10,508 nucleotides of DNA from positions 1-10,508 of the forward strand of contig JAGBAU010000058.1 in the NCBI GenBank assembly GCA_017938785.1, in the 5' to 3' direction. Positions 1 to 5,443 of the stretch are shown here, one piece after another. This DNA comes from Clostridia bacterium (GTDB taxonomy: Bacteria > Bacillota_A > Clostridia > Christensenellales > Aristaeellaceae). The position numbers were made by a program, and so were the translations under genes. The notes under the pieces are model-generated. The model worked only from the letters and a program-made list of their open reading frames with translations. It searched no databases and had not been told where the DNA came from. Within the stretch, counting starts at the first letter, position 1, and each line of letters opens with the position of its first letter.

Positions 1-413
1 GCGGCAAGGCCTTCATCGGACAGGGCGATCATCTGTGCAGCCAGCAGGGCTGCATTTGCAGCGCCGTCGATGGCGACGGTGGCAACGGGCATGCCGCTGG
101 GCATCTGCACGGTGGAGAGCAGCGCGTCAAGGCCGTCCAGGGTGGAGGACTTGATCGGTACGCCTACAACGGGCAGACAGGTGTTTGCGGCGAAAGCGCC
201 GGCCAGATGAGCGGCCTTGCCTGCACCGCAGATGATGACGCCAAAGCCGGCGTCGGCTGCGCCTGCAGCGAAATCGCGTGCGGCTTCGGGGGTGCGGTGT
301 GCGGAAATAACGCGCACGGTGAAGGGAATCTCCAGCTTCTTGAGCATGTCGACTGCGCCCTGCATGGTTTTGAGATCGCTGTCGCTGCCCATGATTACGG
401 CAACCTTCTTCAT
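1..413 (-). CDS. purE: PurE, N5-carboxyaminoimidazole ribonucleotide mutase (5' part, runs off the window)
   Basis: Cytoplasmic enzyme of purine synthesis that converts N5-CAIR to CAIR. The visible 137 residues begin [13 protein letters not shown], with the phosphate-binding GSDSD motif at 9-13. The SAHRTP motif with the conserved histidine is at 37-42, and GAGKAAHL with the second conserved histidine (H69) is at 63-70. These are hallmarks of bacterial class I PurE, usually about 160 residues, so roughly the last 25 residues lie outside the window. The ATG at 413 is preceded by a perfect AGGAGG (421-426) with 7 nt spacing. A sigma-A promoter and two PurR-type boxes lie upstream, so PurR control is expected. 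Being nearest the promoter, it is probably the first gene of a pur operon continuing leftward (inference). Identification is very secure. Confidence 0.97.
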   Translation of the reverse strand, partial: MKKVAVIMGSDSDLKTMQGAVDMLKKLEIPFTVRVISAHRTPEAARDFAAGAADAGFGVIICGAGKAAHLAGAFAANTCLPVVGVPIKSSTLDGLDALLSTVQMPSGMPVATVAIDGAANAALLAAQMIALSDEGLA

Positions 414-429
414 CTTTTATCCTCCTCAA

Positions 430-442
430 AAAACCGAACATT
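430..442 (+). promoter_or_regulatory. PurBox (PurR operator), leader-side copy
   Basis: The 13-mer AAAACCGAACATT matches the Bacillus PurR box consensus AWWWCCGAACWWT at every position. It lies in the purE leader, about 14-26 nt downstream of the predicted transcription start and just before the AGGAGG site, oriented opposite to the second box at 505-517. Confidence 0.72.
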
Positions 443-462
443 TAATAGCTGTTTATACAATA

Positions 463-491
463 ATGATAGCAAATCTGGCGTTTTAAATCAA
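463..491 (-). promoter_or_regulatory. sigma-A promoter of purE
   Basis: On the minus strand, a -35 TTGATT (486-491) is separated by 17 bp from a -10 TATCAT (463-468). Transcription would start near 456 and give a leader of about 43 nt up to the purE ATG. The start lies between the two PurBoxes. Read by eye; the spacing is ideal. Confidence 0.72.
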
Positions 492-504
492 GAAAATGCA
501 GGTA

Positions 505-517
505 ATTGTTCGGTAGT
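505..517 (-). promoter_or_regulatory. PurBox (PurR operator), upstream copy
   Basis: Read on the minus strand this is ACTACCGAACAAT, matching AWWWCCGAACWWT with one mismatch. It lies upstream of the purE -35 hexamer. With the copy at 430-442 it forms an inverted pair, as PurR sites usually do, but the gap (62 bp) is much wider than the 16-17 bp typical of Bacillus. Confidence 0.68.
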
Positions 518-550
518 TGAAACTGTGCAAAAATTAAGATAGAAGCGCTT

Positions 551-656
551 TTTTTAGTGCACTGCGACTAAAAAGCACAGAATTTGTAGAGGCTTGTGTA
601 GTTTTAACATGGTTGTGTTAGGATATTGAGACGGACGAGGCATTGTCTGTGCTTTT
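551..656 (+). repeat. Overlapping inverted repeats in the gap before the DUF554 gene
   Basis: Two inverted repeats share bases. TTTTTAGT (551-558) pairs with ACTAAAAA (567-574). AAAAGCACAGA (571-581) pairs perfectly with TCTGTGCTTTT (646-656). Bases 571-574 belong to both, so the two stems exclude each other. The second arm ends 18 nt before the DUF554 start codon, next to its ribosome site. No convincing promoter was found in 518-673, so it is not certain that these repeats are transcribed. Confidence 0.5.
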
Positions 657-673
657 AAAGAGGTGGAAATTCT

Positions 674-1444
674 ATGTGGAAGTACTTCGGAACCTTTGTA
701 AATGCCCTGACGGTGCTCATGGGCAGCTCCATCGGCCTGATGCTGCGCAAAAGAAACGGCGGCGCAGGCGGGAAAGAATCCATCCGTGAACCGCTTCCGG
801 AAACCATGATGTGCTGCCTGGGCCTGTGCACCATCTTTGCCGCAGCCTCGGGACTTCTGGGCGTGGAATCCGGAACGCAGGCCATCGTGGTGGTGGCGTC
901 CATGGTGGGCGGCCTGCTGATCGGCTACTGGCTGCGCATCGACGATAGAATCAACGGCCTGGGCGATCGCCTGGTGGAAAAGACCGGGGGAGCACAGGGC
1001 GTTTCCAATCCTGCGGCGGGTTTTGTGACCGCATGCATGCTGTTCTGCATCGGCTCCATGACCATCCTGGGCGCATTTGAGGGTGCGCGCAACGGTGCGG
1101 GCGGACTGGACCTGAACTGCCATACCACGCTGCTGATCAAATCCCTGTTGGACCTGGTGTCCTCCTCCTGCCTGGCGGTGACCTACGGTTTGTCCGTGAT
1201 GGCGTCGGTGGTGTTCGTCATCCTGTTCCAGGGCGGGCTTACCTTGCTGGCCTCCTTCATCCAGCCCTTCCTGATGGAGATCAACGCACTGCCCATGGTC
1301 AACTGTGTGGGCTCGCTGATGCTGCTGTGCATCGCCATGAACCTGCTGGGCCTGCGCAAGACCAAGACGGCGGATTACCTGCCTGCAATCTTCCTGCCCA
1401 TCCTGATCTGCTGGATTCTGAGCCTGTTCGGCATCCGCCTGTAG
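674..1444 (+). CDS. DUF554 family membrane protein (YdfK/YqgA-like)
   Basis: A 256-residue polytopic inner-membrane protein of the DUF554 family (Bacillus YdfK, E. coli YqgA), whose transport or other function is not established. Hydrophobic segments lie at about 5-24, 45-64, 69-87, 114-136, 168-200, 208-226 and 235-253. The family signature FCIGSMTILGAFEGARNG is at 124-141, followed by LLIKSLLDLVSSS at 153-165. It starts at ATG 674 behind a GAGGTGG-like site (660-666) with 7 nt spacing. Length and domain content are normal for the family. It is transcribed alone, away from purE, and ends at a strong hairpin. The family assignment is confident; no substrate is suggested. Confidence 0.9.
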   Translation: MWKYFGTFVNALTVLMGSSIGLMLRKRNGGAGGKESIREPLPETMMCCLGLCTIFAAASGLLGVESGTQAIVVVASMVGGLLIGYWLRIDDRINGLGDRLVEKTGGAQGVSNPAAGFVTACMLFCIGSMTILGAFEGARNGAGGLDLNCHTTLLIKSLLDLVSSSCLAVTYGLSVMASVVFVILFQGGLTLLASFIQPFLMEINALPMVNCVGSLMLLCIAMNLLGLRKTKTADYLPAIFLPILICWILSLFGIRL

Positions 1445-1450
1445 ACCCAA

Positions 1451-1484
1451 AAAGAGGAATGATTCATTGGAATCATTCCTCTTT
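1451..1484. terminator. Bidirectional terminator between DUF554 and the URO-D family gene
   Basis: A perfect 15-bp stem, AAAGAGGAATGATTC (1451-1465) with its complement (1470-1484), closes on a 4-nt ATTG loop. It is followed by T's on the plus strand (1481-1487) and by TTTTT on the minus strand (A's from 1449). It sits 7 nt after the DUF554 stop and 10 nt past the stop of the converging gene, so it serves both. Confidence 0.93.
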
Positions 1485-1493
1485 TTTATGCCG

Positions 1494-2492
1494 TTACATG
1501 GAGCAGAGCGCTTCATGGGTGGCGAGCATGTTGGCGGGATCGGTGTCGATCGGAATCTCGCAGCCTGCGGCGACGATGCTGTTGTCACCCAGCTTTGCGC
1601 AGGCGATGGAGGCGTTGAACACATCCTCGCGGCTGCCCTGCAGGGCGATGGAGACGGGATCGAAGTTACCGCATGCACAGCCCTTGCCGCGCATCAGTTC
1701 GCATGCACGGGCCATGTCCACCATGTGGTCGCAGTCCAGAATATCGCATCCGGTACCGGCGGCCTGCTCCAGGATGGGATTGATGTTGCCGCAGATGTGC
1801 AGCTTGGTGAGCGCGCCCGCCTTGTGCACCTCTGCAAAGATGCGCTTTTCATGGGCAATGGCGAATTCTTCGTACATGTCGGGGCCGATAAGGGACGCGG
1901 CGGCGTCGCCAAGGCCGATGATATCCGCGCCGGCCTGCACCTGGGCCAGGGCGAATCTGAGCTCCTGTTCGCCGCAGAAGGCCAGCAGCTCCTGGGCAGC
2001 TTCCGGTTCATCCATCATCATGTACATGAAGTTGGCTACGCCCATCATGTTGCAGGCGGCGGCCACGGCGCCTTCCACCCAGCCGATGACGGGAACCTCG
2101 CCCTTCGCTTCCTCCTTCAGGATGCGCACAGCTTCCAGACGGTCGCCCATGGCACGGCCGGATGCGGGATCCATCAGCTTCAGCTTATGGAAATCCTCCG
2201 GGCCGGTGATGAAGGGCTGGGGACAGTAGGGCACGCCGTTATCCGGCACGATGACTTCTGCGCCCAGATCCTGGGGTTCGCGCACAGAGTCAGAAATGGT
2301 CCACAGGCAGTCGATGCCGTATTTCTCGTGGCAGCGGAGCATGCCGTCGGCCAGAAGCCGTGCATTGCGCACCACCTGGCCGTAGCAATGGCCGGTCTCC
2401 CGTGCGGCAAACTGCATTACGATGTTCATATTGGGAACCCGGTCCACGGGCTTTCCCTGAATCCGGTTCATCAGTCTTTCGTAGGAATTCAA
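1494..2492 (-). CDS. Uroporphyrinogen decarboxylase family protein, MtaA/MtbA-like methyltransferase
   Basis: A 332-residue TIM-barrel protein of the URO-D superfamily. It resembles the methylcobamide:CoM methyltransferase branch (MtaA/MtbA) more than HemE. The expected zinc site is visible: LHICGN with H232 and C234, then AGCEIP with C311, that is HxC plus a distant Cys as in MtaA. In clostridia such proteins are thought to move methyl groups to or from corrinoid proteins; here no corrinoid protein or partner methyltransferase is adjacent, so acceptor and donor are unknown. I chose TTG at 2492 because GGAGGT (2500-2505) lies 8 nt upstream and a promoter -10 lies just beyond. An in-frame extension to 2558 would cross the promoter and has no ribosome site. 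N-terminus: LNSYERLMNRIQGKPVDRVP, typical of the family. Confidence 0.85.
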   Translation of the reverse strand: MNSYERLMNRIQGKPVDRVPNMNIVMQFAARETGHCYGQVVRNARLLADGMLRCHEKYGIDCLWTISDSVREPQDLGAEVIVPDNGVPYCPQPFITGPEDFHKLKLMDPASGRAMGDRLEAVRILKEEAKGEVPVIGWVEGAVAAACNMMGVANFMYMMMDEPEAAQELLAFCGEQELRFALAQVQAGADIIGLGDAAASLIGPDMYEEFAIAHEKRIFAEVHKAGALTKLHICGNINPILEQAAGTGCDILDCDHMVDMARACELMRGKGCACGNFDPVSIALQGSREDVFNASIACAKLGDNSIVAAGCEIPIDTDPANMLATHEALCSM

Positions 2493-2535
2493 AGTGCGCA
2501 CCTCCGATGCTTTTTTGAAGTGAATTACTACCTTC

Positions 2536-2564
2536 ATTATAGCATCGGGGTGCGCCAAAGTCCA
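2536..2564 (-). promoter_or_regulatory. sigma-A promoter of the URO-D family gene
   Basis: On the minus strand, TGGACT (2559-2564) and a perfect TATAAT (2536-2541) are 17 bp apart. The predicted start near 2529 gives a 37-nt leader to the TTG codon at 2492. The -35 lies only 14 bp past the stop of the upstream GH25/LysM gene, leaving no room for a terminator between them. Confidence 0.65.
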
Positions 2565-2577
2565 GCTTAAATCACGG

Positions 2578-3561
2578 TCAATCGCACAGACCCAGCTTGA
2601 TGATCTGACCGGGGAAGATGCGGTTGGGATTGGAGATTTCGTTGATGGAGGCCAGCCTGCGCCAGTCCACGCCGAAGCGGTTTCCGATGGCGGACAGCGT
2701 GTCTCCGCGCTTTACGGTGTACACATCGCAGCAGGGGTAGGGCACCGATGTCGCCACCCGCAAGAACAGCCGCTGGCCAGGGAAAATGCGGTTGGGATTG
2801 GCGATGTCGTTGAGCCGCACGATTTCGTTTACGGTGGTGTTGAACAGCCGTGCGATGCCCGTGAGCGTATCGCCCGGAGCTACGGTGACGCAGATAAGCT
2901 TCGTGCCGGTGGAGGGCGGGCTGACCGATTCCTCTGCCAGCATGCCTTCTGTGAATTTGCTCACCGGGATGCCGCCCACCAGACAGGCGGGATCCGAGGT
3001 GCGGCTGAACTGCCAGCCGACCCATGCGCTCCAGGGGGAGGCGCCCGCGTCCGGGTTGCTTGCATCCCGTTCATCGATGACCCAGAGCGGGAAATTATCC
3101 GCCACGGAGCGGCTCCAAACGGTGTTGGCGGTCTGGGCGTCGGTGTAGACCACCGGTGTGACGCCTGTCAGGTTTTCCACCTCGCCCAGGAAGGCCAGCG
3201 CGATCAGGTTTGCCTGGGATGTGCTCAGCCCCTCCAGCGCTTCAAAGAGCATGGCCGGACGCAGCTGGACGTTATAGTCGCTGATGGTGCTCGCAAAAAA
3301 GCGTGCCTGGGCGCGGGCTTCCTCTACGCTGTCCGCAATCAGATAGTGGTAGAAGCCCAGACGCATCCGCGCATCCTGCGCACGCTGCACGGCGACAGGA
3401 AAGCGGGGATCGGTGTAGTTGGAGCCTGCGGTGGCCCGCAGGATGGCGGCGTCAATCCCCTGGGATTTTGCCAGTTCGAAGTTGTAGCCGGCGGAGAATT
3501 CGTTGATTGTCAGTCCCTGAAAGAGAACTTCGCCAGTGGGTTCCAGTATAGCCATTTTCAT
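2578..3561 (-). CDS. GH25 (lysozyme)-fold protein with two C-terminal LysM domains, catalytic acids apparently missing
   Basis: A 327-residue protein. Residues about 12-205 follow the glycoside hydrolase 25 pattern: QGLTINEF (15-22), GIDAAILRAT (35-44), LGFYHYL (68-74), PAMLFEALEG (102-111), PVVYTD (136-141), LWVIDE (159-164) and AWVGWQFSRT (179-188). Two LysM peptidoglycan-binding modules follow, at about 223-267 and 279-323, each ending NPNRIFPGQ. In active GH25 enzymes the first strand reads DxS and strand four ends in DxE. Here these are TIN (18-20) and LFE (105-107), so two of three catalytic acids look replaced. It may bind rather than cut the glycan. There is no signal peptide. The start is ATG 3561 behind AGGAAAGG (3567-3574); a GTG at 3564 is possible. 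It is divergent from spoIIID, which suggests but does not prove a spore role. Confidence 0.85.
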   Translation of the reverse strand: MKMAILEPTGEVLFQGLTINEFSAGYNFELAKSQGIDAAILRATAGSNYTDPRFPVAVQRAQDARMRLGFYHYLIADSVEEARAQARFFASTISDYNVQLRPAMLFEALEGLSTSQANLIALAFLGEVENLTGVTPVVYTDAQTANTVWSRSVADNFPLWVIDERDASNPDAGASPWSAWVGWQFSRTSDPACLVGGIPVSKFTEGMLAEESVSPPSTGTKLICVTVAPGDTLTGIARLFNTTVNEIVRLNDIANPNRIFPGQRLFLRVATSVPYPCCDVYTVKRGDTLSAIGNRFGVDWRRLASINEISNPNRIFPGQIIKLGLCD

Positions 3562-3580
3562 CACAACCTTTCCTGCAGCG

Positions 3581-3588
3581 ATTCTATG
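3581..3588 (-). promoter_or_regulatory. CATAGAAT box, possible mother-cell sigma -10 for the GH25/LysM gene
   Basis: On the minus strand this reads CATAGAAT, close to the sigma-E (CATACAAT) and sigma-K (CATAnnnTA) -10 consensus. No good -35 is visible at the right distance. The start would fall next to the ribosome site, giving a very short leader, so this is tentative. An identical octamer lies upstream of the Cys-rich gene. Confidence 0.3.
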
Positions 3589-3684
3589 TTGCCGGCATCC
3601 GGTTTAGCACGGGCATGTGCCAAATCCCATAGGCATAGCCTGAACCAAACGGGCGGGAGCGTCCGGGTTAAAGGGGATGAGCAT

Positions 3685-3945
3685 GTGAGGGATGATGTGC
3701 GGCTGCGGGTGATGCAGGCGGCGGAGCATATTCTGGAAACCGGCGCTACGGTGCGCGCCTGTGCCGGAAAGTTCGGCGTGAGCAAAACGACCATTCATAA
3801 GGATATGCGCTCCCGGCTGCCGGGACTGGACGAGGAAATGAGCAGGGAGGTGGACCGCATCCTTCGGAAAAACCTGCAGGAGAGGCACCTACGCGGCGGA
3901 GACGCCACCCGGAGGAAATTCCTGCGGCTGCGGGAGGGGGAATAA
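3685..3945 (+). CDS. spoIIID: SpoIIID, sporulation transcriptional regulator
   Basis: An 86-residue DNA-binding protein of the sporulating mother cell. In Bacillus it activates or represses many sigma-E genes and leads into the sigma-K stage. The whole family pattern is present: ETGATVRACAGKFGVSKTTI (18-37), the helix-turn-helix, then HKDMRSRLP (38-46), and RHLRGGDATRRKF (67-79), matching the family's RHLRGGEATKxKY. I chose GTG at 3685 because AAAGGGGA (3670-3677) lies 7 nt upstream and the resulting N-terminus (MRDDVRLRV) aligns with known SpoIIID. The reading frame is open further upstream but has no family similarity there. Its stop codon overlaps the T-run of the terminator of the converging gene. 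This gene is the strongest evidence that the host forms endospores. Confidence 0.96.
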   Translation: MRDDVRLRVMQAAEHILETGATVRACAGKFGVSKTTIHKDMRSRLPGLDEEMSREVDRILRKNLQERHLRGGDATRRKFLRLREGE

Positions 3946-3946
3946 A

Positions 3947-3974
3947 ACAGGCGTTTCCATTCGGAAACGCCTGT
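3947..3974 (-). terminator. Terminator of the SH3-repeat gene
   Basis: A perfect 12-bp stem, ACAGGCGTTTCC (3947-3958) with its complement (3963-3974), and a 4-nt loop. On the minus strand it is followed by TTTATT. The plus strand lacks a clear T-run, so it mainly stops the minus-strand gene, 7 nt past that gene's stop. It may also protect the 3' end of the spoIIID message. Confidence 0.88.
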
Positions 3975-3981
3975 GATAGGT

Positions 3982-5232
3982 TTACAGCTTTGCTGCCAGC
4001 GCCTTCTTGATGGCTGCCTGGTGTAGGGAACAAACCTTGTTGCTGGAATGGCCGCGACTGTTGGTGAAGTGGATGCAGTGGTGGCCGTTGAAGTTGTTGT
4101 TCTTGATGGAACCGCCGCCGTGGGGCATGCAGTTCATGGATGCGGCATAGTTCACGCCGTCGATGGTGACGAAGATGGCGCGGCGGTCCCAGCTCCACTT
4201 GCCGACGGCGGCCTTCATGGCTGCGGTATCGGCTGCGGTGAGGGGCTGGACGTCTGCGTGGTTGGTGCCGCCCTTGCGGATTTCCTTCCATGCGATACCG
4301 GTGGCTACATCGGTGATGGTGGCGGTGGTGCCGCGGGCGAAGATGGTCTGGATGTCACTCTTCCACCAGTCCATGGCCTGGGCGGTGCCGCGCGCAGGTG
4401 TAGTGCTGGATTTGCCCAGATCGGCGCTGGAGGGCACGTTGGTGGATACTTTGTCGCCCTTGTCGGCGGCATCCTCACTGGGGCTGGTGGGCGGTTCGCT
4501 GCTCACGGCAACCTTCTCGTCGGACAGGCTGCTCAGCTTCATGAAGCCGTAAAAGCCGTTCAGGCCAACGAATGCCCAGTCCCCGCATACTGCGCCCACG
4601 CCCAGCTTGGTATTGATGGGCAGGGTGCCGATCAGCTTGGAGGAGGTTGAGTAGGACTTGTAAACCTTGGCATCTTCTACCTTGGCGTAGGCATACTTCC
4701 CCTTGGTGATGATCACTTCGGGCTTGGAGCTTTCGGCTTTGTTTTCATTTTCCGGAACGGTGGGTTTATTGGTGGTGAGATCGGACTTCTTTACGAAACC
4801 CTTCTTGCCTGCATAGGAAGCATAGACCCAGTCTTCGGTGGCGGCATGGGCCTTGATGGCCGTGCCGGCGGGCAGGGTGCCGTATTTGGCGCTCTTGCCG
4901 TAAGCCTTGTACATGGGGGTTGCCTGGGCGGCATAGACGGTCATGCCGTTCAGATCGGTGATTTCCTCAACAGAAGAAGCGCTGACGTAGGCGGTGATGC
5001 CTGCGCGCTTTACCTTCACCCAGCCATTCTGCTGCGCGGTCATTTTCATGGTGGTGCCCGCGGGAATGGTGATGGAGGGAGCTGACGTGCTGGGTATCTG
5101 GTAAACCTTCGTCTTTTCGGTGGCAATTACAGTTTCAGCAATCGCACTCAGGCCGGGAGCCATCGTCAGAACGGCGATCAGGATCAGGGCCAGGATGCGT
5201 TTTTCTTTCTTTTGAAGGGTCGTCAGGTTCAA
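3982..5232 (-). CDS. Secreted protein with three SH3-like repeats and an uncharacterised C-terminal domain
   Basis: A 416-residue exported protein. A basic start (KKEKR) and hydrophobic stretch at about 12-30 form a signal peptide, with likely cleavage after the alanine-rich end (AIAE). Three bacterial SH3-like repeats follow at about 35-87, 98-153 and 182-236, each with the VY/MY...GTLPAGT...W pattern; such repeats usually bind cell wall. A Pro/Ser/Asp-rich linker (238-286) leads to a C-terminal domain at 287-408 with NHADVQPL (324-331), WSWDRRA (346-352), MPHGGGS (369-375), NGHHCIHF (382-389) and HQAA (404-407). I recall this domain only as a conserved clostridial one of unknown function. 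The HG...C pattern recalls L,D-transpeptidases, but not convincingly. Start TTG 5232: AAAGGCGG (5241-5248) is 8 nt upstream; a TTG at 5262 has no ribosome site. Confidence 0.82.
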   Translation of the reverse strand: MNLTTLQKKEKRILALILIAVLTMAPGLSAIAETVIATEKTKVYQIPSTSAPSITIPAGTTMKMTAQQNGWVKVKRAGITAYVSASSVEEITDLNGMTVYAAQATPMYKAYGKSAKYGTLPAGTAIKAHAATEDWVYASYAGKKGFVKKSDLTTNKPTVPENENKAESSKPEVIITKGKYAYAKVEDAKVYKSYSTSSKLIGTLPINTKLGVGAVCGDWAFVGLNGFYGFMKLSSLSDEKVAVSSEPPTSPSEDAADKGDKVSTNVPSSADLGKSSTTPARGTAQAMDWWKSDIQTIFARGTTATITDVATGIAWKEIRKGGTNHADVQPLTAADTAAMKAAVGKWSWDRRAIFVTIDGVNYAASMNCMPHGGGSIKNNNFNGHHCIHFTNSRGHSSNKVCSLHQAAIKKALAAKL

Positions 5233-5275
5233 AACAAGTTCCGCCTTTCGGTTTGCAATCAATTCAACAGGGATT

Positions 5276-5304
5276 ATTATATTACAAAATTATTTCAAAA
5301 TCAA
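5276..5304 (-). promoter_or_regulatory. sigma-A promoter of the SH3-repeat gene
   Basis: On the minus strand TTGATT (5299-5304), a 17-bp spacer and a perfect TATAAT (5276-5281). The predicted start near 5269 gives a 37-nt leader to TTG 5232, which independently supports that start choice. Confidence 0.8.
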
Positions 5305-5372
5305 GTATTTATGTCATATTTTACATCAAAATGGTAATAAATGAGGCGCGACGGTCTGAAAAAGACTTTTTC

Positions 5373-5398
5373 ACCCATTTTTTCCGAAGGCATAGAAT
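5373..5398 (+). promoter_or_regulatory. sigma-K-like promoter of the Cys-rich gene
   Basis: AC (5373-5374), 16 bp, then CATAGAAT (5391-5398), which fits the sigma-K pattern of an AC-containing -35 and CATAnnnT -10. No better sigma-A promoter was seen just upstream of this gene. The predicted start is about 5404-5406, at the base of a small hairpin. Confidence 0.5.
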
Positions 5399-5400
5399 GC

Positions 5401-5422
5401 AGTGTGGGTTGCGAACCCCACT
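5401..5422 (+). other. Hairpin near the predicted 5' end of the Cys-rich mRNA
   Basis: AGTG and GGGTT (5401-5410, one bulged T) pair with AACCC and CACT (5414-5422) around a 3-nt loop. It lies between the sigma-K-like -10 box and the AGGAGG site at 5431-5436. It may stabilise the message if it is transcribed; with a start near 5405 the base of the stem would be lost. Confidence 0.35.
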
Positions 5423-5443
5423 CTAAGCCAAGGAGGAATGAAG

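Noticed and set aside
554..1678. Long minus-strand open frame opposite the DUF554 gene
   Set aside because: It is low in hydrophobic residues and rich in His/Gln, crosses the terminator at 1451-1484, has no ribosome site, and mirrors a clear membrane protein on the other strand.
2493..2558. N-terminal extension of the URO-D family protein to 2558
   Set aside because: The extension crosses a perfect TATAAT (2536-2541) and has no ribosome site, whereas TTG 2492 has GGAGGT at 8 nt.
1467..2570. Plus-strand open frame through the URO-D family gene
   Set aside because: It starts inside the terminator hairpin and lies antisense to a gene with conserved zinc-site motifs; its His/Gly/Ala-rich composition is typical of an antisense shadow.
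3346..3684. Upstream extension of the spoIIID frame
   Set aside because: It overlaps the GH25 gene, has no similarity to SpoIIID, and GTG 3685 has a good ribosome site and the correct N-terminus.
5356..5372. GAAAAAG-A-CTTTTTC inverted repeat upstream of the Cys-rich gene
   Set aside because: The loop is too short for a stable hairpin and it is simple A/T sequence, so I did not call it an operator or terminator.
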